Source of the DNA: Cellulomonas xiejunii
GTDB lineage: Bacteria; Actinomycetota; Actinomycetes; Actinomycetales; Cellulomonadaceae
Reading direction: 5' to 3'
Assembly: GCF_024508315.1 (NCBI RefSeq)
Contig: NZ_CP101987.1
Span: forward strand, 1,178,001 to 1,242,000
DNA: 64,000 bases
A program made the position numbers and the translations under genes. The notes under the pieces were generated by a model. That model was not told where the DNA came from. It searched no databases and saw only the letters and a program-made list of their open reading frames with translations. The stretch's first letter is position 1. Every line of letters begins with the position of its first letter. This document shows positions 13,468 to 21,470 of the stretch, piece after piece.

Positions 13468-14475
13468 TCAGGCAGGGCGGGCCACGGTGCTCCCGCGCTC
13501 GACGAGCCGAGGTGCGAGCAGCCGCGTCTCGGCGGGCTCGTCGCGCACGACCCGTGCCATGGCCATCTCGACGGCGACCTCACCGATGGCCTGCGCCGGG
13601 ATGTCGATGCTCGTCAGGGGCAGCAGCTGACCCAGCGCGACGTCGGACGGGCAGAGTGCGACGACGGAGACGTCGTCCGGCACGTGACGACCCCGTTCCC
13701 GGAGCGTGGCCAGCACCCAGGGCAGCGCGACCTCGTTGTGGACGACGAGCGCGGTGACGTCGGGCAAGCGCGCCAGGACCCGGTCGACGGCGTCGGACGC
13801 GCCGGCGGTCGACGCCTCGCAGGCCTCGACGACGCCCTCGAGGCTGCTCTCGGTCACGCCGCGGGTGAAGCCCTCGATCATGCGCTCGGCGTACGAGGTG
13901 TGACGTTCCATCACGGCACGCGGCGACCCGATGAGAGCGATCCGGCGGTGGCCGAGGCGCGCGAGGTGCTGCGCCGCGAGGCGACCGGCGGCGGCGAAGT
14001 CCAGGTCCACGCACGACAGGCCCTCGGGGTCGCGCGGCAGGCCGATGAGGACGGCGGGCTGGCTCAGGCCGGTGAGGACCGGCACGCGCGGGTCGTCGGC
14101 CTCGACGTCCATCATCACCAGCGCGTCGACCATGGAGCCGGAGGCGACCCGCTCCATGTCGGCGATCTCGTCCGACGTGAGCAGGAGCACGTCGTGGCCG
14201 TAGGTGCGGGCCGCGGACACGACGCCGGTGACGAACTGCATGATCACGGAGAAGTTGACGTCGACGCGCAGCGGAGCCATGAGGCCGAGCACGTCGGTCC
14301 GGCTGGAAGCGAGGGCCCGGGCCCCGGCGTGCGGCCGGTAGCCGAGGTCACGGATGGCACGTTCGACCCGCTGCCGCGTGGGCTCCGAGATGGGTCGCTT
14401 GCCGGACAGCACGTAGGAGACGGTCGAGGTCGAGACCCCCGCCGCCCGTGCCACGTCGTCGATGGTGGTGGCCAC
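13468..14475 (-). CDS. LacI-family transcriptional regulator
   Basis: 335 residues: N-terminal helix-turn-helix (TTIDDVARAAGVSTSTVSYVLSGKRPISEPTRQRV, residues 3-37), hinge helix (AGARALASSRTD) and a periplasmic-binding-protein-like sensor domain. The GTG at 14475 is chosen because GGGAG lies 5 nt upstream and it puts the HTH at the very N-terminus; in-frame GTGs at 14493 and 14514 are possible but lie in an inverted repeat. Divergent from the GH1 beta-glucosidase, so it probably controls that gene in response to a sugar. Confidence 0.92.
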   Translation of the reverse strand: MATTIDDVARAAGVSTSTVSYVLSGKRPISEPTRQRVERAIRDLGYRPHAGARALASSRTDVLGLMAPLRVDVNFSVIMQFVTGVVSAARTYGHDVLLLTSDEIADMERVASGSMVDALVMMDVEADDPRVPVLTGLSQPAVLIGLPRDPEGLSCVDLDFAAAGRLAAQHLARLGHRRIALIGSPRAVMERHTSYAERMIEGFTRGVTESSLEGVVEACEASTAGASDAVDRVLARLPDVTALVVHNEVALPWVLATLRERGRHVPDDVSVVALCPSDVALGQLLPLTSIDIPAQAIGEVAVEMAMARVVRDEPAETRLLAPRLVERGSTVARPA

Positions 14476-14491
14476 GTCGCTCCCGTTCGTC

Positions 14492-14516
14492 ACGTGCCGC
14501 TGGCGCCGCGGCACGT
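14492..14516. promoter_or_regulatory. Inverted repeat, possible LacI autoregulatory operator
   Basis: Perfect 9-bp arms ACGTGCCGC / GCGGCACGT around a 7-bp centre, 17 bp upstream of the preferred start of the LacI gene. Its position suits an operator or an mRNA hairpin for that gene. It would be coding if the longer start at 14514 were used. Confidence 0.4.
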
Positions 14517-14630
14517 CTACCCCCTGGTTCGGCTCACCCTAGCGCGCGACGGTGGGCCGTCCCGGGGCGCGGCCCCTACGGTGGGGGTGGTTCCTGCACC
14601 TGTCTCGCGCCGCGAGTCGTCCCAGGGGTG

Positions 14631-14644
14631 CGGGAGCGATCCCA
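14631..14644. promoter_or_regulatory. CebR/CelR-like operator
   Basis: CGGGAGCGATCCCA matches the cello-oligosaccharide repressor box TGGGAGCGCTCCCA (Streptomyces CebR, Thermobifida CelR) at 12 of 14 positions. It lies 112 bp upstream of the beta-glucosidase start. The local LacI protein or a distant CebR/CelR homologue could bind it. Confidence 0.5.
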
Positions 14645-14652
14645 GGCTGTGT

Positions 14653-14668
14653 ATCGTATCGATTCGAT
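14653..14668. promoter_or_regulatory. Palindrome ATCGTATCGATTCGAT upstream of beta-glucosidase
   Basis: Sixteen bases with 14 of 16 symmetric positions and a central CG, the usual LacI-family operator form, 9 bp after the CebR-like box. The stretch is AT-rich against a GC-rich background and may overlap the promoter of the beta-glucosidase gene. Confidence 0.4.
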
Positions 14669-14755
14669 CCGCGCGGCACCGATGCCGTGCGTGAGCGTCA
14701 GAGACCTTCCAGGTCCGCCGAACCCTCGACCCGCCCACCTCTCGGAGGCCATGCC

Positions 14756-16204
14756 ATGACCCGCACGACGAGGCCGTCCGGCCGCCAGTTCCCCGGCGAC
14801 TTCCTCTGGGGTTCGGCGACCGCGTCGTACCAGATCGAGGGGGCGGTCGACGAGGACGGCCGCGCCCCGTCGATCTGGGACACCTTCTCCCACACGCCTG
14901 GCAAGGTGCTGGACGGTGACACCGGTGACGTGGCGGTCGACCACTACCACCGGGTTCCCGAGGACGTGGCCATCATGCAGGACCTCGGTCTGCAGGCCTA
15001 CCGGTTCTCCGTCGCCTGGCCGCGCATCGTCCCCGCGGGCACCGGTGAGGTGAACCAGGCCGGCCTGGACTTCTACTCCGACCTCGTGGACCGGCTCGTC
15101 GCCGCGGGCATCGAGCCCGTGGTGACGCTGTACCACTGGGACCTGCCGCAGGCGCTCGAGGACGAGGGCGGGTGGACCAACCGCGCCACGGCCTACGCGT
15201 TCGCGGAGTATGCCCGCATCGTCGCCCGTGCGCTGGGCGACCGCATCCACCTGTGGACCACGCTCAACGAGCCGTGGTGCTCGTCGTTCCTCGGCTACGG
15301 CTCAGGGGTGCACGCCCCCGGTGTCACGGACCCGGCGGCGGCCCTCGCTGCCGTCCACCACCTCAACCTCGCCCACGGTCTCGCGGCCACCGCGATCCGC
15401 GAGGAGCTGGGCGCGGACACCCCGGTCTCCATCACGCTCAACCTGCACGTCACGCGCGCGGCGTCCTACGACCCGGCCGACATCGAGGCCAAGCGCCGGA
15501 TCGACACGATCGCGAACGAGGTCTTCCTCGGGCCGCTCCTCGAGGGCGCCTACCCCGAGCGCGTGTTCGCGGACACGGCGTCCGTCAGCGACTGGTCGTT
15601 CATCCAGGACGGCGACCTCGAGCTCATCCAGGTCCCGATCGACCTGCTGGGCGTCAACTACTACTCGACCGGGCGCGTGCAGCACGGCACCCCGCCCGTC
15701 GGTGACGGCACGCCGGGTCCCGACGGTCATCGCTCGTCCGAGGTGAGCGCCTGGGTCGGGGCCGACCAGGTCGAGTGGCTCAAGCAGCCCGGCCCGTACA
15801 CGGCCATGGGGTGGAACATCGAGCCCCAGGGCCTCGTGGACCTGCTCCTCGAGCTGCACGAGCGCTACCCGGCTCTGCCCCTCGCCGTGACCGAGAACGG
15901 CGCCGCGTTCTACGACACCGTCACCGAGGACGGCCGCGTCCACGACGCGGAGCGCGTCGCCTACCTCCACGACCACCTCGACGCCATCGGCGAGGCGATG
16001 GACAAGGGCGTCGACGTGCGCGGCTACTTCGTGTGGTCGCTCTTCGACAACTTCGAGTGGGCGTACGGGTACGACCGCCGCTTCGGGGTCGTCCACGTCG
16101 ACTACGACACCCAGGTGCGCACCCTCAAGGACTCCGCCCGCTGGTACCGGGAGCTCGTCCGCACGGGCGAGATCCCCACGCCGGAGTCCGCCGCCACCCT
16201 GTGA
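14756..16204 (+). CDS. GH1 beta-glucosidase
   Basis: Hydrolyses cellobiose and related beta-glucosides. 482 residues, no signal peptide, so it acts inside the cell on imported sugars. The N-terminal GH1 signature is [15 protein letters not shown]; the acid/base Glu is in [10 protein letters not shown] (about residue 169) and the nucleophile Glu in [10 protein letters not shown] (about residue 382). ATG at 14756 with CTCGGAGG upstream. The 280-bp divergent region to the LacI gene holds three candidate operators. Confidence 0.96.
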   Translation: MTRTTRPSGRQFPGDFLWGSATASYQIEGAVDEDGRAPSIWDTFSHTPGKVLDGDTGDVAVDHYHRVPEDVAIMQDLGLQAYRFSVAWPRIVPAGTGEVNQAGLDFYSDLVDRLVAAGIEPVVTLYHWDLPQALEDEGGWTNRATAYAFAEYARIVARALGDRIHLWTTLNEPWCSSFLGYGSGVHAPGVTDPAAALAAVHHLNLAHGLAATAIREELGADTPVSITLNLHVTRAASYDPADIEAKRRIDTIANEVFLGPLLEGAYPERVFADTASVSDWSFIQDGDLELIQVPIDLLGVNYYSTGRVQHGTPPVGDGTPGPDGHRSSEVSAWVGADQVEWLKQPGPYTAMGWNIEPQGLVDLLLELHERYPALPLAVTENGAAFYDTVTEDGRVHDAERVAYLHDHLDAIGEAMDKGVDVRGYFVWSLFDNFEWAYGYDRRFGVVHVDYDTQVRTLKDSARWYRELVRTGEIPTPESAATL

Positions 16205-16311
16205 CGCCCCGCCGCCCTGGGCTCGTTCGTCTCCTGGCACACCGAGGGGGTGGGGCGGGTCCCGGGCGGCGGCGTTGGTGCACGCGCAGCCCTGCGGGTG
16301 AGGATGGGGCC

Positions 16312-16617
16312 GTGCCCCGCTCCCGTCGTTCCGACCGCCGACCGTACGGCGCCCCGTACGTGCCGCTCGACGTGGAGCGCGCGACGGGCGGCCGCCGTGC
16401 CGAGGCCGGGCCCGACGGCGAGTGGGTCGTGCAGCAGGTCCGGGGCTCGGACCGCGAGTACCGCTGCCCCGGGTGCGACCAGGTGGTCCCGGCGGGGGCC
16501 GGGCACGTCGTGGCCTGGCGCACCGACTCGTGGCGGGGCGACGGCGTCGACGAGCGGCGGCACTGGCACTCCTCGTGCTGGCAGGCGCGCACCCGGCGCG
16601 GGCCGACGCGCCGATGA
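16312..16617 (+). CDS. Small conserved protein with CxxC and H/C motif
   Basis: 101 residues, basic N-terminus. A CPGC pair (about residues 49-52) and a later HWHSSC could bind a metal ion such as zinc. Similar short proteins in actinobacteria are sometimes labelled ATP/GTP-binding, but no nucleotide motif is visible here. GTG start 6 nt after GAGGAT, which may be a -10 element of a leaderless message. Its stop overlaps the HAD phosphatase start (ATGA), suggesting co-translation. Function unknown. Confidence 0.7.
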   Translation: MPRSRRSDRRPYGAPYVPLDVERATGGRRAEAGPDGEWVVQQVRGSDREYRCPGCDQVVPAGAGHVVAWRTDSWRGDGVDERRHWHSSCWQARTRRGPTRR

Positions 16618-17498
16618 GCGTCGCCGGCCGGAACGGCCACCGCCCCGACGCAGCCGGGCACGACGTGCGGCTCGTCGCCAGCGACCTCGACGGCACGCTC
16701 CTCGGCCCGGACGGCACGGTGTCGCTCCGGACCGCGGCCGCACTCGCGGACGCCGAGGCCGCGGGGCTGGACGTCGTGTTCGTCACCGCGCGGCCGCACC
16801 GCTGGCTCGCCGAGCTCGCCGCCCACGTCGCCGGTCACGGCGTGGCGATCTGCGCCAACGGGGCGTCCGTCGTGGACGTCGCGGGGCTTCGGGTGCTCGA
16901 GGAGCACGGCATGGACCGGCATCGCGTCACCGCTGTCGCGCAGCGCCTCCGTGCGGCGTGGGGAGCCGACGGCGTGCACCTGGCGGTGGAGAGCGCCGAC
17001 GGCTTCGCGTCGGAGCACGGCTTCGTCTCCGAGCACGTCGTCCCGCACGCGAGCCCGATCGCGGCGCGGATCGAGGACGTCCTGCCCGTCACGACCCTCA
17101 AGCTCCTGCTGCAGGCACCGGGTCGCGCGCAGGACGCCGACGCGTTCGTCGCCGACGCGCAGGCGGTGCTCGGCGACCTCGCGCACGTCACGTCGTCCGC
17201 CGCCGGCGCGCTCGGCGAGATCGCGGCTCCGGGGGTGACGAAGGCGGCGACGCTCGCGACGTGGGCGGCAGCACGCGGGATCGCGCCGGCACAGGTCTGG
17301 GCGGTCGGTGACGCGCCCAACGACCTGCCGATGCTGGGCTGGGCCGGCCGGGCGTTCGCCGTCGGGAACGCTCACCCCGCGGTGCGAGCGGCGGCGCACG
17401 ACACCCTGCCGTCGAACGCCGACGACGGGGTCGCCGTGCTGCTCGAGCGGGCTGCCGCGGTCGCGCGCGCCCGGGCCGCGGACGGCGGTCGTCGCTAG
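16614..17498 (+). CDS. HAD-superfamily phosphatase, Cof type
   Basis: 294 residues. Motif I SDLDGTLLGPDG with the nucleophile Asp near residue 22, motif II FVTARPHR, and motif IV GDAPNDLPMLGWAG near residue 235. The cap domain lies between motifs II and III, as in Cof/YbjI sugar-phosphate or nucleotide phosphatases. Substrate cannot be told from sequence. ATG overlaps the preceding stop; an upstream in-frame extension is only the other-frame reading of that gene. Confidence 0.88.
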   Translation: MSVAGRNGHRPDAAGHDVRLVASDLDGTLLGPDGTVSLRTAAALADAEAAGLDVVFVTARPHRWLAELAAHVAGHGVAICANGASVVDVAGLRVLEEHGMDRHRVTAVAQRLRAAWGADGVHLAVESADGFASEHGFVSEHVVPHASPIAARIEDVLPVTTLKLLLQAPGRAQDADAFVADAQAVLGDLAHVTSSAAGALGEIAAPGVTKAATLATWAAARGIAPAQVWAVGDAPNDLPMLGWAGRAFAVGNAHPAVRAAAHDTLPSNADDGVAVLLERAAAVARARAADGGRR

Positions 17499-17513
17499 GC
17501 TCGAGATCGAGCC
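17498..17513. repeat. Short palindrome at the HAD gene stop
   Basis: GGCTCGA-GA-TCGAGCC, 7-bp arms, starting at the last base of the HAD stop codon. A TAGGCT hexamer (17496-17501) overlaps it and could be a -10 element for the next gene. A weak terminator or an operator are both possible. Confidence 0.3.
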
Positions 17514-17588
17514 CCCTGCGGGAGGACGGCACCGGGCGGGCCCCGACCGTCACCCAGGAGCCGACATCGACCGCACCCTGGAGGACGC

Positions 17589-18341
17589 ATGACCACGACC
17601 CCGATCGTCCTGCTGCACGCCTTCCCGCTCGACCACCGGATGTGGGGCGACGTCGCGGCGGACCTCGGGACGACGCACCGGGTCCTCGCCCCGGACCTGC
17701 CGGTCGCAGCGGACGAGCCGCTGCCGGACCCGGCCCTGGAGCACGCGGCCGACCACGTGGCGGCCGTGATCCGCAGCGCGGGGTACGGGCCTGCCGTGGT
17801 CGCCGGGCTCTCGATGGGTGGCTACGTGGCCCTCGCCCTCCTCGAGCGCCATCCCGAGCTCGTGGCCGGGCTCGCTCTCGTCGACACCAAGTCGACCGCC
17901 GACACGCCCGAGGCGGCGGCGAAGCGCCGTGCCGTCGCGGACGACGTCCAGGCCGCCGGTACCGTCGACCCCGTCCGCGGCATGCCCGAGGTGCTGCTGG
18001 GGGAGACGACGCGCAGCGCGCGCCCGGACGTGGTCGAGCGCGTGACCGCGTGGATCGGCGAGCAGGACCCCGCGCGGGTCGCCTGGGCGCAGCGGGCGAT
18101 GGCCGCACGCCCCGACCGCACGGACGTGCTGGCGGAGTTCCGCGGTCCGGTCGTGGTGGTCGTCGGGGACGAGGACCAGGTCACGGGCGTCGACTCCGCC
18201 GAGCACATGACGGCCGCGGTGGACCAGGCACTGCTCGTCGTGGTGCCGCGGGTGGGGCACCTGTCGGCCGTCGAGGACCCCGCTGCGGTGCGTACCGCGC
18301 TGGCCGAGCTGCTGCAGCGGGTCCACGAGCCCTCGAGCTGA
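17589..18341 (+). CDS. Alpha/beta-fold hydrolase
   Basis: 250 residues. Nucleophile elbow GLSMGG with Ser near residue 77, oxyanion region LLHAFPLDHRMW near the N-terminus, Asp in VGDEDQVTG and His in PRVGHLSAVE complete the triad. No signal peptide. The fold includes esterases, lactonases and haloperoxidase-like enzymes, so the substrate is open. ATG with CCTGGAGGACGC upstream. Convergent with the next gene. Confidence 0.88.
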   Translation: MTTTPIVLLHAFPLDHRMWGDVAADLGTTHRVLAPDLPVAADEPLPDPALEHAADHVAAVIRSAGYGPAVVAGLSMGGYVALALLERHPELVAGLALVDTKSTADTPEAAAKRRAVADDVQAAGTVDPVRGMPEVLLGETTRSARPDVVERVTAWIGEQDPARVAWAQRAMAARPDRTDVLAEFRGPVVVVVGDEDQVTGVDSAEHMTAAVDQALLVVVPRVGHLSAVEDPAAVRTALAELLQRVHEPSS

Positions 18342-18371
18342 GCCCCGGACGGGTCGACGTCGGGTGTCGCG

Positions 18372-18878
18372 TCAGACCTCGCCGGCCAGCACGCGTGCGA
18401 GCGCGTCGGGCATGTCGATGGACTCGCCGTCCTTGCCGCCCGCCCCGATGACGAGCGGCGGGTCCTGCGGCGTCGGCCGCACCCCCCGGAAGTGCGCGAC
18501 GAGGCTCCGAGGGGTCGTCAGCACGTAGAACTCCCCGGCCGTGTCGATGCCCACGGTCTCGTCCCGGCGCAGGTACCAGCCCTCGAGGGGAGTGCGGTAC
18601 CGCGCGCGACCGTCGTACGAGCGCACGTGCAGGGGCGCGGGTGCGACACCGCGCGCCCGCGCCTCGGCGAGGAACTCCCCGATCATCGCGCGGGCCCGCG
18701 CGGACTCCGCCCGCTGACGCGCGGCGAGCGCCTCGGCATGGGCCGTGGCAGCCTCCCGACGCTGCGCGCGCCACCGGGCGGCCTCGTCCTCGCTCACGCC
18801 GGAGTCGGAGGCGCCGCCGTCGGGCCGAGGTGCCGGACCGTCGGTCGCGCCGCCCGGTACCGGTGGTTGGGGAGTCAT
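18372..18878 (-). CDS. Conserved hypothetical protein, partner of the coiled-coil gene
   Basis: 168 residues: a disordered N-terminus of about 30 residues, a charged helix rich in Ala/Arg/Glu (about 33-70), then a compact C-terminal domain with APLHVRSYDGRARYRTPLEGWYLRRD and a hydrophobic EFYVLTTPRSLVAHFRG. No family recognised with certainty. It starts 21 bp after the stop of the long coiled-coil gene on the same strand, so the two probably form an operon. Confidence 0.7.
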   Translation of the reverse strand: MTPQPPVPGGATDGPAPRPDGGASDSGVSEDEAARWRAQRREAATAHAEALAARQRAESARARAMIGEFLAEARARGVAPAPLHVRSYDGRARYRTPLEGWYLRRDETVGIDTAGEFYVLTTPRSLVAHFRGVRPTPQDPPLVIGAGGKDGESIDMPDALARVLAGEV

Positions 18879-18899
18879 CGCGTGCTCACGTGCCCGCGC

Positions 18900-21128
18900 T
18901 CAGCGTGAGCCCGGGGAGGCGTCCTGCGCAGGATCCGCCTGCTCGTCCTGCACCGCGGGGGAGGGCACCACCGGGATGGCGGCGGAGACGGGGGCCGGCC
19001 GGGACTTCGACGTGCGTGCGGGTCGGACCGGGCGCACCGGGCGGGCTGTCTGGTCACTGCCCGCGCCTGCCGGACGGTCTTCCGCGGTCGCGGCGTCTGC
19101 GGTGGGGGCGTCGGCCTGGGGCGCGTCACCCTGTGCCGGCTGATCCTGTGCGGGCGTGCCCTGCGCCCGCTCGACCGGCGCCGGCTCCTGCGGTGCGACG
19201 TCTGCGGGCCTGCCACCGTCCGCAGCGGTGTCGCTGTCCTGCCGCGGGCTCGCGGCCTGCGCCTGTGCGAACTGCGCCTCGATCTTGCCCGCCTTCTCGA
19301 GCGCGGCCGGGTCCGGGTTCGTGCCCAGCAGGTGCCGCAGCTCGTCGAGGTAGGACGTGATCGACTCCCGCTGCCGGTGCAGGTCCTCGACCTGGCGAGT
19401 CGCCGTGCTGCGCTCGCGCTCCGCCTCGTTCAGCGCGTCCGAGATCTGCTTCTCCGCGTGCTCGCGTGCCTCGGCGACCGCTCGGTCGGCGTTGCGCCGC
19501 GCGTTGGCCAGCAGCTCGGCCGCCTGCTTCTCCGACTCGACCCGCACCTTCTCGGCGTGCGCGAGTGCCTTCGCCACGCGCTCCTCCGCCTCCGACGCGT
19601 GCGCCTCGGCGTCGGCGACCAGCCGCTCGGTCTCCGCCCGGGCCGACTCGTGCCGCTCGGCGTCGTGCCGCTCGGCGGCCTCGTGCTGGGCGGCGATCGC
19701 GAGCTCGGCGTCGGCGAGCTGCTGCTCGGCGCGACGGACGAGCTCGTCGGCCCGCGTGCGGGCCTGCGTCGTCGCCTCGGAGATCGCGCGGCGTGCCTCC
19801 GTCTGCAGGCGCTCGACCTCCAGACGGGTGCGCTCGCGCAGCTCCGTCGTCTCGCGCTCGGCGTCGGCGCGCGCCTCGGCGGTCTCCCGATCGGTCGTGG
19901 CCCGCAGCTCGTCGGTCTCACGCCGCGCGGTCTCGCGCAGGTGCGCGACCTCGTAACCCGTCCGCTCGCGCAGCTCGGTCGTCTCGCGGTCGGCCAGCGC
20001 CCGGAGCTCCGCCGCGTACTGCTCGGACTCCGTCCGCAGCGTCGCGACGGCGTCCTCGGCCTCGGCACGTGCCCGACCGATCTCGTCGCTCGTCGCGGCC
20101 CGCAGCTCGCCTGCCTCGCGCTCCGCGGTCGCGCGGACGTAGCCCGCGTACTGCTCCGCCTCGCTGCGCAGGGCGGCCACCTCGGCGGCCACCCGCTGCT
20201 GCAGCGCCGCCGCGTCACGGTCTGCCGTCCCGCGCGTCGCGTCCGCGTACTCGGCAGCCGCCGCGCGCATCGCCGTGGTCTCCTCGGCAGCCGTCTGCCG
20301 CCATGCCGCGACCTCGGCGTTCACGTCCGAGCGCAGGCGCGCGGCGTAGCGCTCGGCGTCGGCGCGCAGCGCCGCGACGTCGGCCTCGACGCGCTGGCGC
20401 AGCTCGGTGGTGTCCTGGTCGGCGCTCTGGCGCAGGTCCTGCGCGTAGCGCTCCGACTCCTCGCGCAGCTGGGCCGTCTCGGACTCGGTGCGCGTCCGCA
20501 GCTCGGTCGCGGTCCGCTCGGTCGCGATCCGCAGCTGGGTCGCCTCGTGCTCGACCCGCGCGCGCAGAGTGCCCAGCTCGCGCTCGAGGGACGTGCGACG
20601 GTCGCTCTCCTCCGTGGCGATCGCGCTCTGGATCCGCGCGGCCTCCCGCTCGGCCGAGCCGACGAGCTCCTCCGCGCGACGCTGTGCCGCGACGAGCGCG
20701 CTCTCGGTCTCCGCCGCCGCGGTCGCACGGACCTCCTCGGCCTCCCGGCGGGCGGTCGCGAGCAGCTCGGCGACCTCGTTCTCGGCGCGGGCGCGCAGCT
20801 GGCCCGCCGCGAGCTTCGCGCGCGCCAACGCGTCGGCAGCCTGGGCGTTGGCCTGCGACATGACGTCGGAGGACTGCTCCTCGGCCGACCGCAGCAGCTG
20901 CTCGATCCGTGACCCCAGGCCCGCGTACGTGGGCCGCTCCGCCTCGCGCAGCTGCCGGTGTGCCTCGGAGAGCTCGCCGGCGACCTTCAGCTTCTCGGAG
21001 TCGAGAGCCTCGACCTGCGCGCGCGCGTCGGCCAGGGCCTGCTCGAGAGACGTGAGCGCCTCGTCGACCGCGTCACGGTCGTAACCGCGGAAGTTGACGA
21101 CGGGAAACGGGTTCCGAGCTTCGGGCAC
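18900..21128 (-). CDS. DivIVA/Scy/FilP-type long coiled-coil protein
   Basis: 742 residues, no membrane helix. The N-terminus (FPVVNFRGYDRDAVDEAL, residues 8-25) resembles the DivIVA lipid-targeting region. Residues 30 to about 610 are an almost unbroken Ala/Glu/Arg helix. A motif of the form xLRxExExYAxxxR recurs at residues 220, 253, 286, 319 and 363, that is every 33 or 44 residues, multiples of 11, the hendecad period of Scy/FilP scaffold proteins. The last 120 residues are Pro/Ala-rich and disordered. GTG start with AGGAGG. Probable cytoskeletal scaffold of polar growth or division; some homologues are misnamed cellulose-binding protein. Confidence 0.85.
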   Translation of the reverse strand: MPEARNPFPVVNFRGYDRDAVDEALTSLEQALADARAQVEALDSEKLKVAGELSEAHRQLREAERPTYAGLGSRIEQLLRSAEEQSSDVMSQANAQAADALARAKLAAGQLRARAENEVAELLATARREAEEVRATAAAETESALVAAQRRAEELVGSAEREAARIQSAIATEESDRRTSLERELGTLRARVEHEATQLRIATERTATELRTRTESETAQLREESERYAQDLRQSADQDTTELRQRVEADVAALRADAERYAARLRSDVNAEVAAWRQTAAEETTAMRAAAAEYADATRGTADRDAAALQQRVAAEVAALRSEAEQYAGYVRATAEREAGELRAATSDEIGRARAEAEDAVATLRTESEQYAAELRALADRETTELRERTGYEVAHLRETARRETDELRATTDRETAEARADAERETTELRERTRLEVERLQTEARRAISEATTQARTRADELVRRAEQQLADAELAIAAQHEAAERHDAERHESARAETERLVADAEAHASEAEERVAKALAHAEKVRVESEKQAAELLANARRNADRAVAEAREHAEKQISDALNEAERERSTATRQVEDLHRQRESITSYLDELRHLLGTNPDPAALEKAGKIEAQFAQAQAASPRQDSDTAADGGRPADVAPQEPAPVERAQGTPAQDQPAQGDAPQADAPTADAATAEDRPAGAGSDQTARPVRPVRPARTSKSRPAPVSAAIPVVPSPAVQDEQADPAQDASPGSR

Positions 21129-21470
21129 GGGTGATCCTCCTGGGAGAGGGGCCCGGCGGGCGGCTGCGGCCGAGGTCCTCCTCGACGGGCCGGTGCCCCT
21201 GGCCCAGGATACGCGGCGGACCGGCCGTGACCAGGGCCGTTCGCGTCGTGGGCGGCACCGGACGACACCTGGACGGGCGTGCGGGAGACCCCGTCAGGGG
21301 CGTTCGCGAGGTGCGCGCCCGGTTCGTCCCGTAACGTCCTCCCGGCGGTTCGACGCCCGTGAGCGAGGCGTGGAGGTGCCGTGACGATCGAGGCTCCCGC
21401 TCGCCCCGGTTTCCTCCTGCCGGGCCCCGTCTGCCTATCCTGGGTCGTTCGTCAGCGGAAGGACTAGTGC
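21129..21470. other. 342-bp divergent intergenic region
   Basis: Separates the coiled-coil gene from the membrane-protein gene. On the minus strand TGGTCA (21228-21233) and TATCCT (21206-21211), 16 bp apart, could drive the coiled-coil gene. On the plus strand TATCCT at 21436-21441 is a possible -10 for the membrane-protein gene, without a convincing -35. No gene or clear repeat seen. Confidence 0.35.

Noticed and set aside
14493..14514. Longer LacI start at 14514
   Set aside because: It lacks a ribosome site and lies in an inverted repeat; GGGAG precedes 14475, which gives the normal family length.
19332..20912. 526-codon plus-strand open frame opposite the coiled-coil gene
   Set aside because: Leu/Arg/Gly-rich repeat caused by the hendecad coding pattern read backwards.
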